DNA of 64,000 bases from Phycisphaerae bacterium (GCA_029260135.1 JAJDDV010000149.1:1-64000); one strand, 5' to 3'. Positions 8,575 to 17,747 are shown, counted from the stretch's first letter. Program-made: numbers and translations. Notes: generated by a model not told the origin, from the sequence alone.

Positions 8575-10227
8575 ATGAACGCCTTGGCGCAGGCAAATCC
8601 CTGGAGTGCAGTGCCGATCGGCGAGCACCTGTTTCTGTTCTCGCCGCTGATCGTCCTGCTCTGCACCATGCTGGCGATTGTGACCTGTCCGATCATTCTC
8701 GGCCGCGGAACACGTCCGGTGCTGGCCATCGCGTCGCTGGGCGTCATCGTGGCCATGATCTTCGCCGTGCAGGTTGCGGGCGAGGTCCCGTACGGTGGAA
8801 CGAGCGGGTTTTCGCCGGGTCAAGACGCGGGCATGCTGATCGCCGACAGCCTCTCCAGCGGGTTTCAGATCATACTGCTCATCTTCATGTCCGGTGTGAT
8901 GTGGCTGTGGTGGATCGGTTCATCCGAGTCCGAGCGGAACGCCCCGGAGTTCTTCATCCTCTTGCTGGGCAGTGCGCTGGGGATGTTGCTGATGGTCAGC
9001 ACGACCAATGTGCTCATGATCGTGGCGGGGTTCGAGTTGGCGTCGCTGCCGAGCTACGCCCTCGTCGGCTTTGACAAGCGCGATCGCGCCGGTGCGGAAG
9101 CGTCACTCAAATACATGATCTTCGGCGCCGTCTGTGCGGCGGTCATGTTGTACGGGATCAGTCTGATCTACGGTATCGTCGGCAGCTTCAGTTTTCCGGT
9201 GATCGCCGCGTACATCCAGGAGAACCTGATCTTCAGTGGTGATCGGCTGGTCCTGATCATCGCCCTGGCGTGCTTCATGGTCGGCATCGCGTTCAAGATC
9301 GCCGCGGTACCGTGCCATTTCTGGTGCCCCGACGCGTTTGAGGGCGCCAAGGTCGAAGTCACGACGTGGTTGAGCGTCGCGAGTAAGGCGGCTGGGCTGC
9401 TGCTGCTCGCGCGATTGGTGATGCTGCTCTGCTCGGCCGTCCCGCACGACAAGGTGATGTTCGTTCTCCGGGCGCTCGCCTGGGGAATCGGTATCATGGC
9501 CGCCGTGACCTGCACCGTCGGCAACTGGTGCGCCTACAAGCAGACCAGCGTCAAACGCCTGCTCGCGTACTCTTCGATCGCGCACGCCGGATATATGATG
9601 ATGGCCGCCGCGGTCTTCATCCACCCGGGCGTTGCCGGACACCAGGCCGGCCTCACGGCACTGTTGGTCTATGTCATCATCTACCTCTTCATGAACCTCG
9701 GGGCGTTCGGCGTCACGGCGATGGTTGTCTGGGAAACGGGCAATGACCGGATCGAGTCGTTTACCGGTCTGATGCGGCGCGCTCCCTGGCTTGCCGTGCC
9801 GATGGTCATCTGCCTGATGTCGCTCGTAGGTCTGCCTCCGCTCGCCGGTTTCCTGGGTAAGTGGTGGATCCTTTTGGCCCTGGGCAGCTTCGAGGTGGTT
9901 CACGGTGGATCGCAATGGTACTCGTTCAAGACGCTCGGCTGGTCGCTCGTGATCATCACCGTTCTCAACACGCTCTTGAGCTTGTACTACTACATGCGTG
10001 TTGTGGTTCGCATGACGCTGCACGACGATGGTCAGCCCGTTGTTCGGGCGTCGATTCGCGGGCTGATGTTGGTGAACGCGTGTGCGGCGCTACTGCTGGT
10101 GATGTTCTTCCTGGCTGGACCGCTGAAAGAAATCGCCGGTCGCTGTGCAGAGGGATTGTACAATCCGGGCGCCGCCCTCTCACCGGCCACACAACCGGTC
10201 GCCACCGTCGGTGGGGAGATCGAGTAA
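8575..10227 (+). CDS. nuoN: NADH-quinone oxidoreductase subunit N
   Basis: NuoN is the third antiporter-like subunit, next to NuoK in the membrane arm. The 550-residue protein has the family segments MIVAGFELASLPSYALVGF, a FKIAAVPCHFWCPDAFEGA loop, KRLLAYSSIAHAGYMMM and GLPPLAGFLGKWWIL. It starts 2 nt after nuoM and its TAA shares one base with the ATG of the next gene (TAATG). Confidence 0.95.
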   Translation: MNALAQANPWSAVPIGEHLFLFSPLIVLLCTMLAIVTCPIILGRGTRPVLAIASLGVIVAMIFAVQVAGEVPYGGTSGFSPGQDAGMLIADSLSSGFQIILLIFMSGVMWLWWIGSSESERNAPEFFILLLGSALGMLLMVSTTNVLMIVAGFELASLPSYALVGFDKRDRAGAEASLKYMIFGAVCAAVMLYGISLIYGIVGSFSFPVIAAYIQENLIFSGDRLVLIIALACFMVGIAFKIAAVPCHFWCPDAFEGAKVEVTTWLSVASKAAGLLLLARLVMLLCSAVPHDKVMFVLRALAWGIGIMAAVTCTVGNWCAYKQTSVKRLLAYSSIAHAGYMMMAAAVFIHPGVAGHQAGLTALLVYVIIYLFMNLGAFGVTAMVVWETGNDRIESFTGLMRRAPWLAVPMVICLMSLVGLPPLAGFLGKWWILLALGSFEVVHGGSQWYSFKTLGWSLVIITVLNTLLSLYYYMRVVVRMTLHDDGQPVVRASIRGLMLVNACAALLLVMFFLAGPLKEIAGRCAEGLYNPGAALSPATQPVATVGGEIE

Positions 10228-10667
10228 TGAACACCTCCGCGACCATCGACCTGCTCAACGAGCTACTCGCCGCCGAACAGTGCAACCTCGTGACGTCTCT
10301 GATGGACTCGACGATGTTCGTTTCGCATCCCTCCGTCGATCTCTATGACGCCGTCAGTGGCATGGCCCGCGCGAGTCGCGAACATGAACGGTGGATTGCC
10401 GAGACGGTTCTTCGGCTTGGTGGTGTCCCCGGTTTGCGAATGGTGAACGTGTCTCCCGCCGATCTTCACTTTCAAGAGATCAGCGCGGTGTTGCCGCGCC
10501 TCGCCGAGGACCGGCGGATACTTGTACAGAAGTTTGAAAACGCCCGGCTGCACACCACCGAGACCCGGGCGGTCGACGTGATCGGGCAAATCCTCGAGCA
10601 CCACCGCGAGGAGCACGCGCTGCTCGGCCGGCGCGGGTGCGAAGGGGCTGAAACCGCCTCTGCCTGA
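10227..10667 (+). CDS. Ferritin-like four-helix protein coupled to the nuo operon
   Basis: This 146-residue soluble protein starts at an ATG that overlaps the nuoN stop by one base, so it is the last gene of the nuo series. It has helical segments carrying potential metal ligands: Glu17 in LLAAEQ, the cluster REHERW at 51-56, and ILEHHREEHALL at 122-133. This arrangement resembles bacterioferritin and related ferritin-like proteins. The ligand set is not identical to bacterioferritin, so di-iron binding is inferred. It could instead be a small helical assembly or sensor protein. A role linked to complex I, such as iron handling or assembly, is suggested only by position. Confidence 0.6.
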   Translation: MNTSATIDLLNELLAAEQCNLVTSLMDSTMFVSHPSVDLYDAVSGMARASREHERWIAETVLRLGGVPGLRMVNVSPADLHFQEISAVLPRLAEDRRILVQKFENARLHTTETRAVDVIGQILEHHREEHALLGRRGCEGAETASA

Positions 10668-10673
10668 TCGGTG

Positions 10674-11507
10674 CTACCGCACGAAGAGCAGCACAAACCC
10701 TCCCAGCGCCCAGCAATATATCGCGAAGTAGTGGAGCTTTGCGCGCCGCACGGCCTCCAGCAGCAGTCGCAACGCGAACACGCCCACGATCAGCGAGACC
10801 GCGCCGCCGACCAACACCGGTCCCCAGCGGATCGACGTCAACTGCGACGTGGGCAGCGTGAGCGTATCGGCCATTTTCATGAGCGTGGCGCCGGCGATGG
10901 CCGGTACCGCAATCAGAAAGCTGAACTCGCCCGCCCACCGCCGCCGAAGTCCCAAGAACATCGCGAGGCAAATGGTCGTCCCGCTTCGCGAAATACCGGG
11001 GAGAATCGCCATCGATTGCGCGAGCCCGACCAGGCAAGCCTGCCACCAATGGAACCGCTTCCAACCTCGCCGACCCCGCGGCATCAACATCAGCCCCGCA
11101 AGCAGAAAACCTGTGACGATCAGTGCGATTCCGATCCAGACCGGTTTGCCGAACGCGGATTCAAACGTTCGCTTGAACGTCATGCCGACCAGCGCTGTGG
11201 GAAGCGTGGCACACACAGCCAGCACGACGATATGCGTGGCGTACGCCCGGCCGCCGGCCGACCCCGTCGTCTCCTCCAAGAAACGCGACGCAAAGCGCCG
11301 AAACGTCTGGGCGAACACGATGGCCACCGCCAGCACGGTCCCCGCGTGCGCGACGACGTTGAACAGGAGCATCTCGGGACTGTCCGCGCCGAGTTGAAAC
11401 CATCGCTGCGTTAGCGCGAGGTGCCCACTGCTGCTGATCGGAAGAAACTCCGTCAACCCCTGGACCACGCCCAGAAGCAGCGCCTGGACGTACCCCAGGT
11501 CGGTCAC
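10674..11507 (-). CDS. uppP: Undecaprenyl-diphosphatase
   Basis: UppP (BacA family) recycles undecaprenyl diphosphate to the monophosphate carrier at the membrane. The 277-residue membrane protein has both signature motifs: QGLTEFLPISSSGHL near the N-terminus and PGISRSGTTI in the second half. It starts with GTG, overlapping the pgsA stop by 4 nt (GTGA), and forms the end of rimO-pgsA-uppP. It converges on the ferritin-like gene with 6 nt between the stops, leaving no room for a conventional terminator. Confidence 0.96.
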   Translation of the reverse strand: MTDLGYVQALLLGVVQGLTEFLPISSSGHLALTQRWFQLGADSPEMLLFNVVAHAGTVLAVAIVFAQTFRRFASRFLEETTGSAGGRAYATHIVVLAVCATLPTALVGMTFKRTFESAFGKPVWIGIALIVTGFLLAGLMLMPRGRRGWKRFHWWQACLVGLAQSMAILPGISRSGTTICLAMFLGLRRRWAGEFSFLIAVPAIAGATLMKMADTLTLPTSQLTSIRWGPVLVGGAVSLIVGVFALRLLLEAVRRAKLHYFAIYCWALGGFVLLFVR

Positions 11508-12118
11508 GAACCGTCGCCTTCTTCGAGGATATAGCGGGAGCGCACGAGGTAACCCACCGTAGAGAGTGCCGTTACCACGACCGTCAGCCAGGCGATCGTC
11601 GTTTTCAACCAGCCCAGTTCGGCGCCGATGTCGCCTTCATGCGCGACGAGCAACAGGAGCGCAGGCGCCGCGATGCTCTGCATCCACATCTTCAACTTGC
11701 CGTGCAGTGAAGCACCGAACGTCTTGCCCATCGATTCGTTGAATCCGCGAAGCCCCGTCACCAGCAACTCACGCCCGACGATCACCACAACCATCCACGA
11801 GCGGACCGCGGTGACGTTCTGCCCGTCGGCGTCGACGAACTGTGGACCCAGCAGCAGAACAAACGCCCCGCAGATCAGGACTTTGTCCACGAGCGGGTCG
11901 AGTACCCGACCCAGCGCCGTGATCTGCCCGTACTTTCTCGCGAGGTAGCCGTCCAGGAAATCGGTCGCCGCCGCGATGATGAACAACGCGGCCGCCGCGT
12001 CCAGAAGTAGAGGGTTCGGTTCTCGCTGAGAGTATTGCGAAAGCAGAATGAAGAACACGATCGCCAGACCCAGGCGGGCGATCGTGATCTGATTGGGCAG
12101 GTTCAGCGCCGTGCTCAT
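11504..12118 (-). CDS. pgsA: CDP-diacylglycerol-glycerol-3-phosphate 3-phosphatidyltransferase
   Basis: PgsA makes phosphatidylglycerophosphate, the committed step to phosphatidylglycerol. The 204-residue membrane protein carries the CDP-alcohol phosphotransferase motif as DFLDGYLARKYGQITALG followed by LDPLVDK, matching D-G-x2-A-R-x8-G-x3-D-x3-D. It overlaps rimO upstream (ATGA) and uppP downstream (GTGA), so all three are translationally coupled. Confidence 0.95.
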   Translation of the reverse strand: MSTALNLPNQITIARLGLAIVFFILLSQYSQREPNPLLLDAAAALFIIAAATDFLDGYLARKYGQITALGRVLDPLVDKVLICGAFVLLLGPQFVDADGQNVTAVRSWMVVVIVGRELLVTGLRGFNESMGKTFGASLHGKLKMWMQSIAAPALLLLVAHEGDIGAELGWLKTTIAWLTVVVTALSTVGYLVRSRYILEEGDGS

Positions 12119-13485
12119 GACGTCACCACCGGAAGCGACACCCGCGTCGGGACCGTGACCAGATCATACCCCTCCCGCCCGACACACCGTACCTCGACGA
12201 TCTCGCCGGGCGACGCCTGGCACGAATCGATCCGGCACACGCTGTCGACCGAGACGGCCTGTCCTTCGTGTCGGCCGATCGCGACCTCCCCCTCCACCCG
12301 TTCGTCCACCAGAACCTCGAACGTCGAACCGATCCGCTCATCCGCGAGGCCGAACGCAATCTCCTGCTGTGCGAGCATCAACGCATCGATGCGCTGCTCG
12401 ACGACGTCGGCGGGAAGCAACCCCGTCATCCGTCCAGCCGGCGTCTCCGGTTCGTGCGAATAGGGAAAGACGCCAAGCGCATCGAATCGGAAATCGCGTA
12501 CGAACTGAACCAGCTCGTCGAACTCCGCGTCGGTCTCCGACGGGAAGCCGACGATCAGCGTCGTCCGGAGGCTCACGCCGGGGATGCGCTCGCGAATGCG
12601 GTCCAGCAGTCGTTCCGTGTCCCCTCGGTCGATGCGGCGGTGCATCGCCTTGAGCACCCGATCGTTGATGTGTTGCAGCGGCACGTCGAGGTAGTTGCAG
12701 ATATGCCGGCCCTCAGCGATCGCGTCGAGCATCTCGTCGGTCATCACGGTGGGATAAGCGTACATCAGCCGGACCCAGTGCAGACCTTCAAGTGCATCGA
12801 GCTGCCGCAACAGGCCGGCAAGACCCACGTCGAATCGGTCCGCCCCAAGACCGTAGCTGGTTGTGTCCTGCCCGATCAGGCTGAGCTCGATCGCACCGTC
12901 GGAAACCAGCTCCCGCGCCTCGTCAAGAATGACGCTCGGCGGTTTGCAGTGCATCGGGCCCCGAATCGAAGGAATCGTGCAAAACGTACACTTCTGATCG
13001 CACCCCTCGCTGATGCGAAGATACCCGAAGTGGCGCGGAGTGATTCGCAGCCGAGCCGTGTCGAGCTGAGTGAACGCGTGATAATCGCTAAGATAAAGAT
13101 CCGGTGCCCTCTTTCGCTTCGCGCAATTCCGTCCGGCCACCGCTCGAACGATGTCGTCGCGGTTGTTCACACCGACCAGCGCGTCGATCCCTCGAACGCG
13201 AGTGAGGAGGACCTCTTTGTCTCGCTGCGCGAGGCACCCGGCCACGACGACCCGCTTCAGCACGCCCTTCTTCTTGCGGGCGACAGCCTCGCGAATGACC
13301 TCGTCCGCCTCGACCCGCGCCGCCTCCAGGAATCCGCACGTGTTGATGACGATCGCCTCGGCATCCCCCTCGTCAGCCGTGATGACGTATCCCGCCTCCG
13401 CCAACTGCCCGAGCATCTTCTCGGAATCGACGAGATTCTTGGCACAGCCAAGCGAGACAAAAGCGACGCGGTTCAATTCAGCCAT
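12115..13485 (-). CDS. rimO: Ribosomal protein S12 methylthiotransferase
   Basis: RimO is a radical-SAM enzyme with two iron-sulfur clusters that methylthiolates an aspartate of ribosomal protein S12. The 456-residue protein has the N-terminal UPF0004 domain with cysteines in SLGCAKNLVDSE, NTCGF and AGCLAQ, the radical SAM motif EGCDQKCTFC (C-x3-C-x2-C), and a C-terminal TRAM domain. SLGCAKNLVDSE and the IPSIRGP segment favour RimO over MiaB. It is the first gene of the rimO-pgsA-uppP series. Confidence 0.95.
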   Translation of the reverse strand: MAELNRVAFVSLGCAKNLVDSEKMLGQLAEAGYVITADEGDAEAIVINTCGFLEAARVEADEVIREAVARKKKGVLKRVVVAGCLAQRDKEVLLTRVRGIDALVGVNNRDDIVRAVAGRNCAKRKRAPDLYLSDYHAFTQLDTARLRITPRHFGYLRISEGCDQKCTFCTIPSIRGPMHCKPPSVILDEARELVSDGAIELSLIGQDTTSYGLGADRFDVGLAGLLRQLDALEGLHWVRLMYAYPTVMTDEMLDAIAEGRHICNYLDVPLQHINDRVLKAMHRRIDRGDTERLLDRIRERIPGVSLRTTLIVGFPSETDAEFDELVQFVRDFRFDALGVFPYSHEPETPAGRMTGLLPADVVEQRIDALMLAQQEIAFGLADERIGSTFEVLVDERVEGEVAIGRHEGQAVSVDSVCRIDSCQASPGEIVEVRCVGREGYDLVTVPTRVSLPVVTS

Positions 13486-13885
13486 GGACTACTGCCATCC
13501 GGTAAAACGTAGGTTTCAACAGAGTGTAACCCCTGCCGCCGTGAGGGAAAGCTCGCGGTCATTCCGATCTACCGGGTCGATTCTTGCCTTGACGATTCGG
13601 CGCCGTTCGGTGTTACTGGGGAACTGCGTAGCCGCTGCCGATAAGGTCCATCGCAAAGCCGGGGCAGCGGATTCCGGGGGGCTGCGACGAGTGGCATGGC
13701 CAACCGGCGGGTGGCAAGCGAAGCGCGGCCATAGGGTTGCGGAACGGAGATGGCGGCTGGCCTGGGAGGGCGTCTCGCGGTAAGATGATGGTAGGTCCGG
13801 CGGGCATCCTCGTATCGTGTGCGCGGCACGGTGGGCGGACGTGGCGTGGGTCTTGGACCCCGGTCCTTCACGAGGGATTACTCGA
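13486..13885. other. Divergent intergenic region, rimO / methyltransferase
   Basis: 400 nt without a credible gene. It holds one degenerate copy of the window's dispersed repeat (13691-13733). The segment GCCGTGAGGGAAAGCTCGCG near 13543 resembles a segment near 17792 (GCGACCGTGAGGGAGCG), suggesting a second, weaker repeat type. An ATG at 13817 in the frame of the next gene lacks a ribosome binding site. Confidence 0.45.
13691..13733 (-). repeat. Degenerate copy of the dispersed GCTTCGCTTG repeat
   Basis: Read on the minus strand this contains CGCGCTTCGCTTG followed by CCACCCG, matching the copies at 49281-49359 and 52873-52942 but lacking the GCCATG between them. A GGCCATGCCAC stretch appears further along at its far end. 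Confidence 0.45.
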
Positions 13886-14530
13886 GTGAGTCTTGCTCAG
13901 CACTGGCGGTTTCTGGAAGGCTATCTGAGAAAGCCGCAGGTGGTCGGCGCCGTCGCGCCAAGCTCGAAGGCGCTGGCACAGGCCTTGTGTGAACCCTATC
14001 ACCGATATCCAAGACCCGCGGCCGTGCTCGAGGTCGGCGCGGGCACCGGCGCGATCACACGCCACCTCGGCACCATCCTCGGCGAGGCAGACACACTGGA
14101 CATCTGTGAGATTGAACCCACCTTCACCGATGTGCTTCGTCGCGAGGTTCTGACCCGGGCGGACTTTGCGTCGCCGGTCGCCTCCGGCAGGGTGCGATTG
14201 CTGGAGGCGCCGGTGCAGGATCTTTCGCACGAGAACAGGTACGACTTCATCATCTCCTGCCTTCCGCTGAACGTGTTTGAACTCAACGACGTCCAAGACG
14301 TGTTCTCTGCACTGCGCAGCTGCCTCAAACCGGGCGGAATCCTGAGCTACTTTGAATACATGGGCGCGCGCCGGACGTCACGCTATTTGGCAGTCGGCCG
14401 ACGCCGGTCACGCATTCGTTCCGTGTCGTCCTTCTTGAGCCAGAACATCCGCGAGCACCAGTTCGATCGCCGTGTGGTCCTTCGCAATCTCCCGCCGGCC
14501 TGTGCCAGATACCTGAGGTTCGAGCCCTAG
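13886..14530 (+). CDS. SAM-dependent methyltransferase, phospholipid N-methyltransferase-like
   Basis: The 214-residue protein has a class I SAM-binding site, VLEVGAGTGAITRHL, preceded by the segment VGAVAPSSKALAQAL. That segment is typical of PmtA-like phosphatidylethanolamine N-methyltransferases and of rRNA dimethylase relatives. ISCLPLNVFEL would be the post-II substrate loop. Substrate identity is inferred; methylation of phosphatidylethanolamine to phosphatidylcholine is the likeliest role. The GTG start has GAGGGA eight nt upstream; a longer frame from 13817 lacks a site. Confidence 0.7.
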   Translation: MSLAQHWRFLEGYLRKPQVVGAVAPSSKALAQALCEPYHRYPRPAAVLEVGAGTGAITRHLGTILGEADTLDICEIEPTFTDVLRREVLTRADFASPVASGRVRLLEAPVQDLSHENRYDFIISCLPLNVFELNDVQDVFSALRSCLKPGGILSYFEYMGARRTSRYLAVGRRRSRIRSVSSFLSQNIREHQFDRRVVLRNLPPACARYLRFEP

Positions 14531-14585
14531 ACCCGCGACGCGCGAACACCGGCGCGGTGTCAGCGCCTCGGGACACAACCGATCT

Positions 14586-15056
14586 ATGTCCAACCAACCG
14601 GATGTCATTCTATTCACCGACGGAGCCTGCAGCGGCAACCCCGGCCCCGGAGGATGGGCGGCCATCCTCAAACATCCCTCCACCGGCTCCGTTCGCGACC
14701 TGTCCGGTGCGCATCCCGAAACGACCAACAACCGCATGGAGATGACCGCCGCCATCGAAGGCCTCAAAGCGCTCAAAGCCGGAAAGCGGATGCGTGTTCA
14801 TCTTGTTAGCGATAGTCAATACGTGATCTACGGGCTGACCCAGTGGATCGACGGTTGGCTTGCCAACAACTGGCGTCGGGGCAAGAAGGCCGGATCGCCA
14901 CCGGTCAAGAACGTCGACCTCTGGAAGGAGCTCTACGCCCTCTCTCAGCAACATGACATGACCTACGAGTTCGTTCGAGGTCACACCGGCCACCCCGAAA
15001 ACGAAGCCTGCGATCGTATGGCTGTCGCCGCCATCGCGAACCTAAAAAACATGTAA
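14586..15056 (+). CDS. rnhA: Ribonuclease HI
   Basis: RNase HI degrades RNA in RNA:DNA hybrids. The 156-residue protein has the complete DEDD catalytic set: Asp in FTDGACSGNPGPGGW, Glu in NNRMEMTAAIEGL, Asp in VSDSQYVI and Asp in HPENEACDRMA. The RGHTGHPENE loop contains the conserved His. Length is standard for the bacterial enzyme. Confidence 0.97.
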   Translation: MSNQPDVILFTDGACSGNPGPGGWAAILKHPSTGSVRDLSGAHPETTNNRMEMTAAIEGLKALKAGKRMRVHLVSDSQYVIYGLTQWIDGWLANNWRRGKKAGSPPVKNVDLWKELYALSQQHDMTYEFVRGHTGHPENEACDRMAVAAIANLKNM

Positions 15057-15213
15057 CCTTCTTCAAGAACAGACCTTAGGCAAGGCAAGCCCCTTCCGAT
15101 TGACCCGCGATCCAAGCGCTCCCGTCAAGTATTCCGACCACCCATTCCGATAATAGGGAGCACCGCGGTACCGGATGGAACTCCGGCTAAGAGTGCCATG
15201 GAGGCGACACAGA

Positions 15214-15843
15214 ATGACGGAAGACCACCTCTGGACCGATAATAACCCGCGTCCGGAACGAAGAGGGCCTCGGCCATCGGTGTCAGTCCGTGTCAGCTTT
15301 GGCAGCGGCGGTGCAACCCCTGACGTTTCCCCCGTCGGCCCGATAGAGCTGACGATCGAGGCGACCAGCGCCGCGGGTGAGCTGGCCGGCTGGTTGTGCG
15401 ATGATTGGTGGACGGAGGTCATCGGGCGGTGGGGGGATCGGGCGTGTACGGTCTATGTCGCTCCGACGCCGGAGGCGTTGCTTCACCCGGTCGTGCTCCA
15501 TCAGGTCGAGATGCTGCGTCGCGTACTCCCGGAGTGGCGCGCGGTTGGATACGGCTTTGTCGAAGACCTCTTGGGGCGCGACGAGATCGATCAGTTGTTG
15601 CGCAGCGGCTATCACGAACTTCGACTGATCGACGGGCGGCGCCCCGGCGTGTTGAAGGCGGATCGAAGGTTGGACGGGACGACGGTGGAAGTGCTGATCG
15701 GGGAGATCCGGCGCGAGCAAACGCGGCGCAGTGTGTCTACGCCGGTTCTCGTGCGCGTGCCGGGTAGCACTTCGGATTCCACTTCACCTGCGTCGGCTTT
15801 CCAGGGGAGGTCGGCGAAGATTCCCCTGCCTCAAGACAGCTGA
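15214..15843 (+). CDS. Hypothetical protein
   Basis: A 209-residue soluble protein without signal peptide or membrane segment and without a motif recognised by eye. The ATG at 15214 has GGAGG nine nt upstream, which makes it a credible gene; an upstream in-frame ATG at 15175 has no such site. The middle (residues about 60-160) looks like a compact alpha/beta domain rich in Trp, Leu and Arg; the C-terminal 30 residues are Ser/Pro-rich and probably disordered. It lies 36 nt before lysC and may be co-transcribed with it. No function is proposed. Confidence 0.6.
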   Translation: MTEDHLWTDNNPRPERRGPRPSVSVRVSFGSGGATPDVSPVGPIELTIEATSAAGELAGWLCDDWWTEVIGRWGDRACTVYVAPTPEALLHPVVLHQVEMLRRVLPEWRAVGYGFVEDLLGRDEIDQLLRSGYHELRLIDGRRPGVLKADRRLDGTTVEVLIGEIRREQTRRSVSTPVLVRVPGSTSDSTSPASAFQGRSAKIPLPQDS

Positions 15844-15879
15844 CCGCGGCGGTCGCAGGCCACAGCGTCCGCGGTTACC

Positions 15880-17133
15880 ATGTCGGTTATGCCCCTGATT
15901 GTGCAGAAGTTCGGCGGGACGAGTCTGGCCAATGCGGAGAAGATCCATCGCGCGGCACGGCGCGCGATCCGCGCGAAGCTGGAGGGGTATCGTGTCGTGC
16001 TGGTCGTTTCGGCGATGGGGAAGACAACCGACAAGCTGGTCGACCTTGCGCGTGAGGTCTGCTCCGATCCGCCGAAGCGCGAGCTGGACATGCTGCTCAC
16101 GACAGGGGAGCAGGTTTCCATCGCGCTGATGGCTATGGCGATCGACGCGGCAGGTCATGAGGCGATCAGTCTCACGGCCGGTCAACTCGGACTGGTTTCC
16201 GACAGCGCACATACTCGGGCTCGGATCCAGCGCATCAGCCGAGAGCGCATTGAATCGGAACTGGCGGCTGGGAAGATCGTCATTGTCGCCGGTTTTCAAG
16301 GGACGGACGACACGGGCGAGATCACGACGCTGGGACGCGGCGCGTCGGACACCACCGCGACCGCGCTGGCGGCGGTTCTGGACGGAACGCGGTGCGAAAT
16401 CTATACGGATGTGGACGGCGTCTACACGGCGGATCCGAGGCTGGTCCCGCAGGCGCGGAAGATCGACCGCATCAGTTACGATGCGATGCTCGAAATGGCG
16501 GCGGCGGGGGCATCGGTGATGCACTCTCGCGCGATCGAGTTCGGCGCCAAGTTCGAGGTTCCCATCTACGTACAGAGTTCACTGACGGATGCGAAAGGAA
16601 CGATGATCATGCCCGAGACCGTCGGAATGGAAGCGATCGCCGTACGCGGCGTGACGCTGAAGGAGGACCTGGCGGTGGTCGCGCTGAACGGCGTGCCGAA
16701 CACGCCGGGCGTGGCGGCGCGGGTCTTCGCGGAGATTGCGAAGAACCACATCCTCGTCGACGACATTGTGCAGAACATGTATGACGACGGACACTTTGCG
16801 AATCTGGGTTTCTCGACGAACGCCGACGGTGCGGGTGAGGCGCGGGCCGTGTGCGAGCGACTGGCCGCCGAGATCGGGATCGAGCGGGTCGAGATCGACG
16901 AGGGGGTTTCGAAGGTCAGCGCGGTGGGGCTTGGGATGCGCACGCACACGGGGATTGCTGCGACGATGTTCGACGCGCTTTCGAAGGCGAGAGTCAACAT
17001 CGACAACATTTCGACGAGTGAGATCGTGATCAGTTGCATCGTACGTCGCGAAGACGGGCCCAAAGCGTTGCGCTGCCTTCACGAGGCGTTTGGACTCGAC
17101 AAGGAACCGGACGACCACAACGTGATGTCATGA
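15880..17133 (+). CDS. lysC: Aspartate kinase
   Basis: Aspartate kinase phosphorylates aspartate in the first step of lysine, threonine, methionine and diaminopimelate synthesis. The 417-residue protein shows VQKFGGTSLAN at the N-terminus, FQGTDDTGEITTLGRGASD in the substrate and ATP region, and EIYTDVDGVYTADPR. The last 150 residues form two ACT domains (GVPNTPGVAARVF and GMRTHTGIAATMF), so feedback inhibition by an amino acid is expected. A second ATG at 15889 is equally possible as start. The stop overlaps the start of the nuclease gene by 4 nt. Confidence 0.95.
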   Translation: MSVMPLIVQKFGGTSLANAEKIHRAARRAIRAKLEGYRVVLVVSAMGKTTDKLVDLAREVCSDPPKRELDMLLTTGEQVSIALMAMAIDAAGHEAISLTAGQLGLVSDSAHTRARIQRISRERIESELAAGKIVIVAGFQGTDDTGEITTLGRGASDTTATALAAVLDGTRCEIYTDVDGVYTADPRLVPQARKIDRISYDAMLEMAAAGASVMHSRAIEFGAKFEVPIYVQSSLTDAKGTMIMPETVGMEAIAVRGVTLKEDLAVVALNGVPNTPGVAARVFAEIAKNHILVDDIVQNMYDDGHFANLGFSTNADGAGEARAVCERLAAEIGIERVEIDEGVSKVSAVGLGMRTHTGIAATMFDALSKARVNIDNISTSEIVISCIVRREDGPKALRCLHEAFGLDKEPDDHNVMS

Positions 17134-17747
17134 GCCCCGCGCGACCATCGCGACCCGCATCGATCGTGCTGCCGTCACCGTGGCGGCGTCGCGGGCTTGG
17201 TGTGGCGGTTATCGGGGTCCTAGCGGCCGGGGTCGTTTGTGTTCGATCGGCTGCGCCGCCTCGCGGGGATGACTACACCCGATATCACGATCGGAATTTT
17301 CGTGTGTCGCGCGTTGTCGACGGTGACACCTTCGACATCGATGCGCCGGACGGCGACAAGCGAGTGACGCGGATTCGACTGTGGGGGGTCGACACGCCGG
17401 AAGTGGGCGGCGGGGGGAAGGGTGTGAGGCACTTCGGGCCTGAGGCTTCCGCCTTTGCGAAGGAGACCTTGGACGGTCGGCGCGTACACGTTGTACTCTC
17501 GCCGCTGCGCTCACGCGGGAAGTACGGGCGGTTGCTGGCATATGTTCATGTCTCTCGCGGCGGGCGGATGTTCAATGAGATGCTGCTGGAAGAGGGGTAT
17601 GCCTACGCCGATCTTCGCTTTCCACATCACTACAAGAAGCGCTTCGAGGGAATCGAGAAACGAGCGAGAAAGGCCGGAGTGGGTCTGTGGTCCGAGGTGA
17701 CGCTCGACAAAATGCCCGCGTGGAAACAGCGGTTCGAGGGGGGATAG
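17130..17747 (+). CDS. Membrane-anchored or secreted thermonuclease-like nuclease
   Basis: The 205-residue protein has a hydrophobic segment at about residues 22-40 and then a staphylococcal-nuclease domain. Residues matching the nuclease active site are present: RVVDGDTF (Asp65), RIRLWGVDTPE (Arg83, Asp88, Glu91) and KYGRLLAYV (Arg134). It probably cuts DNA or RNA outside the cytoplasm in a calcium-dependent way. The ATG overlaps the lysC stop (ATGA), an odd pairing with no obvious functional link. The N-terminal hydrophobic stretch could be a signal peptide or an anchor. Confidence 0.85.
   Translation: MSPARPSRPASIVLPSPWRRRGLGVAVIGVLAAGVVCVRSAAPPRGDDYTRYHDRNFRVSRVVDGDTFDIDAPDGDKRVTRIRLWGVDTPEVGGGGKGVRHFGPEASAFAKETLDGRRVHVVLSPLRSRGKYGRLLAYVHVSRGGRMFNEMLLEEGYAYADLRFPHHYKKRFEGIEKRARKAGVGLWSEVTLDKMPAWKQRFEGG

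Noticed and set aside
12268-13512. 414-codon plus-strand frame opposite rimO
   Set aside because: Antisense to a gene with intact radical-SAM and UPF0004 motifs, so it is a shadow.
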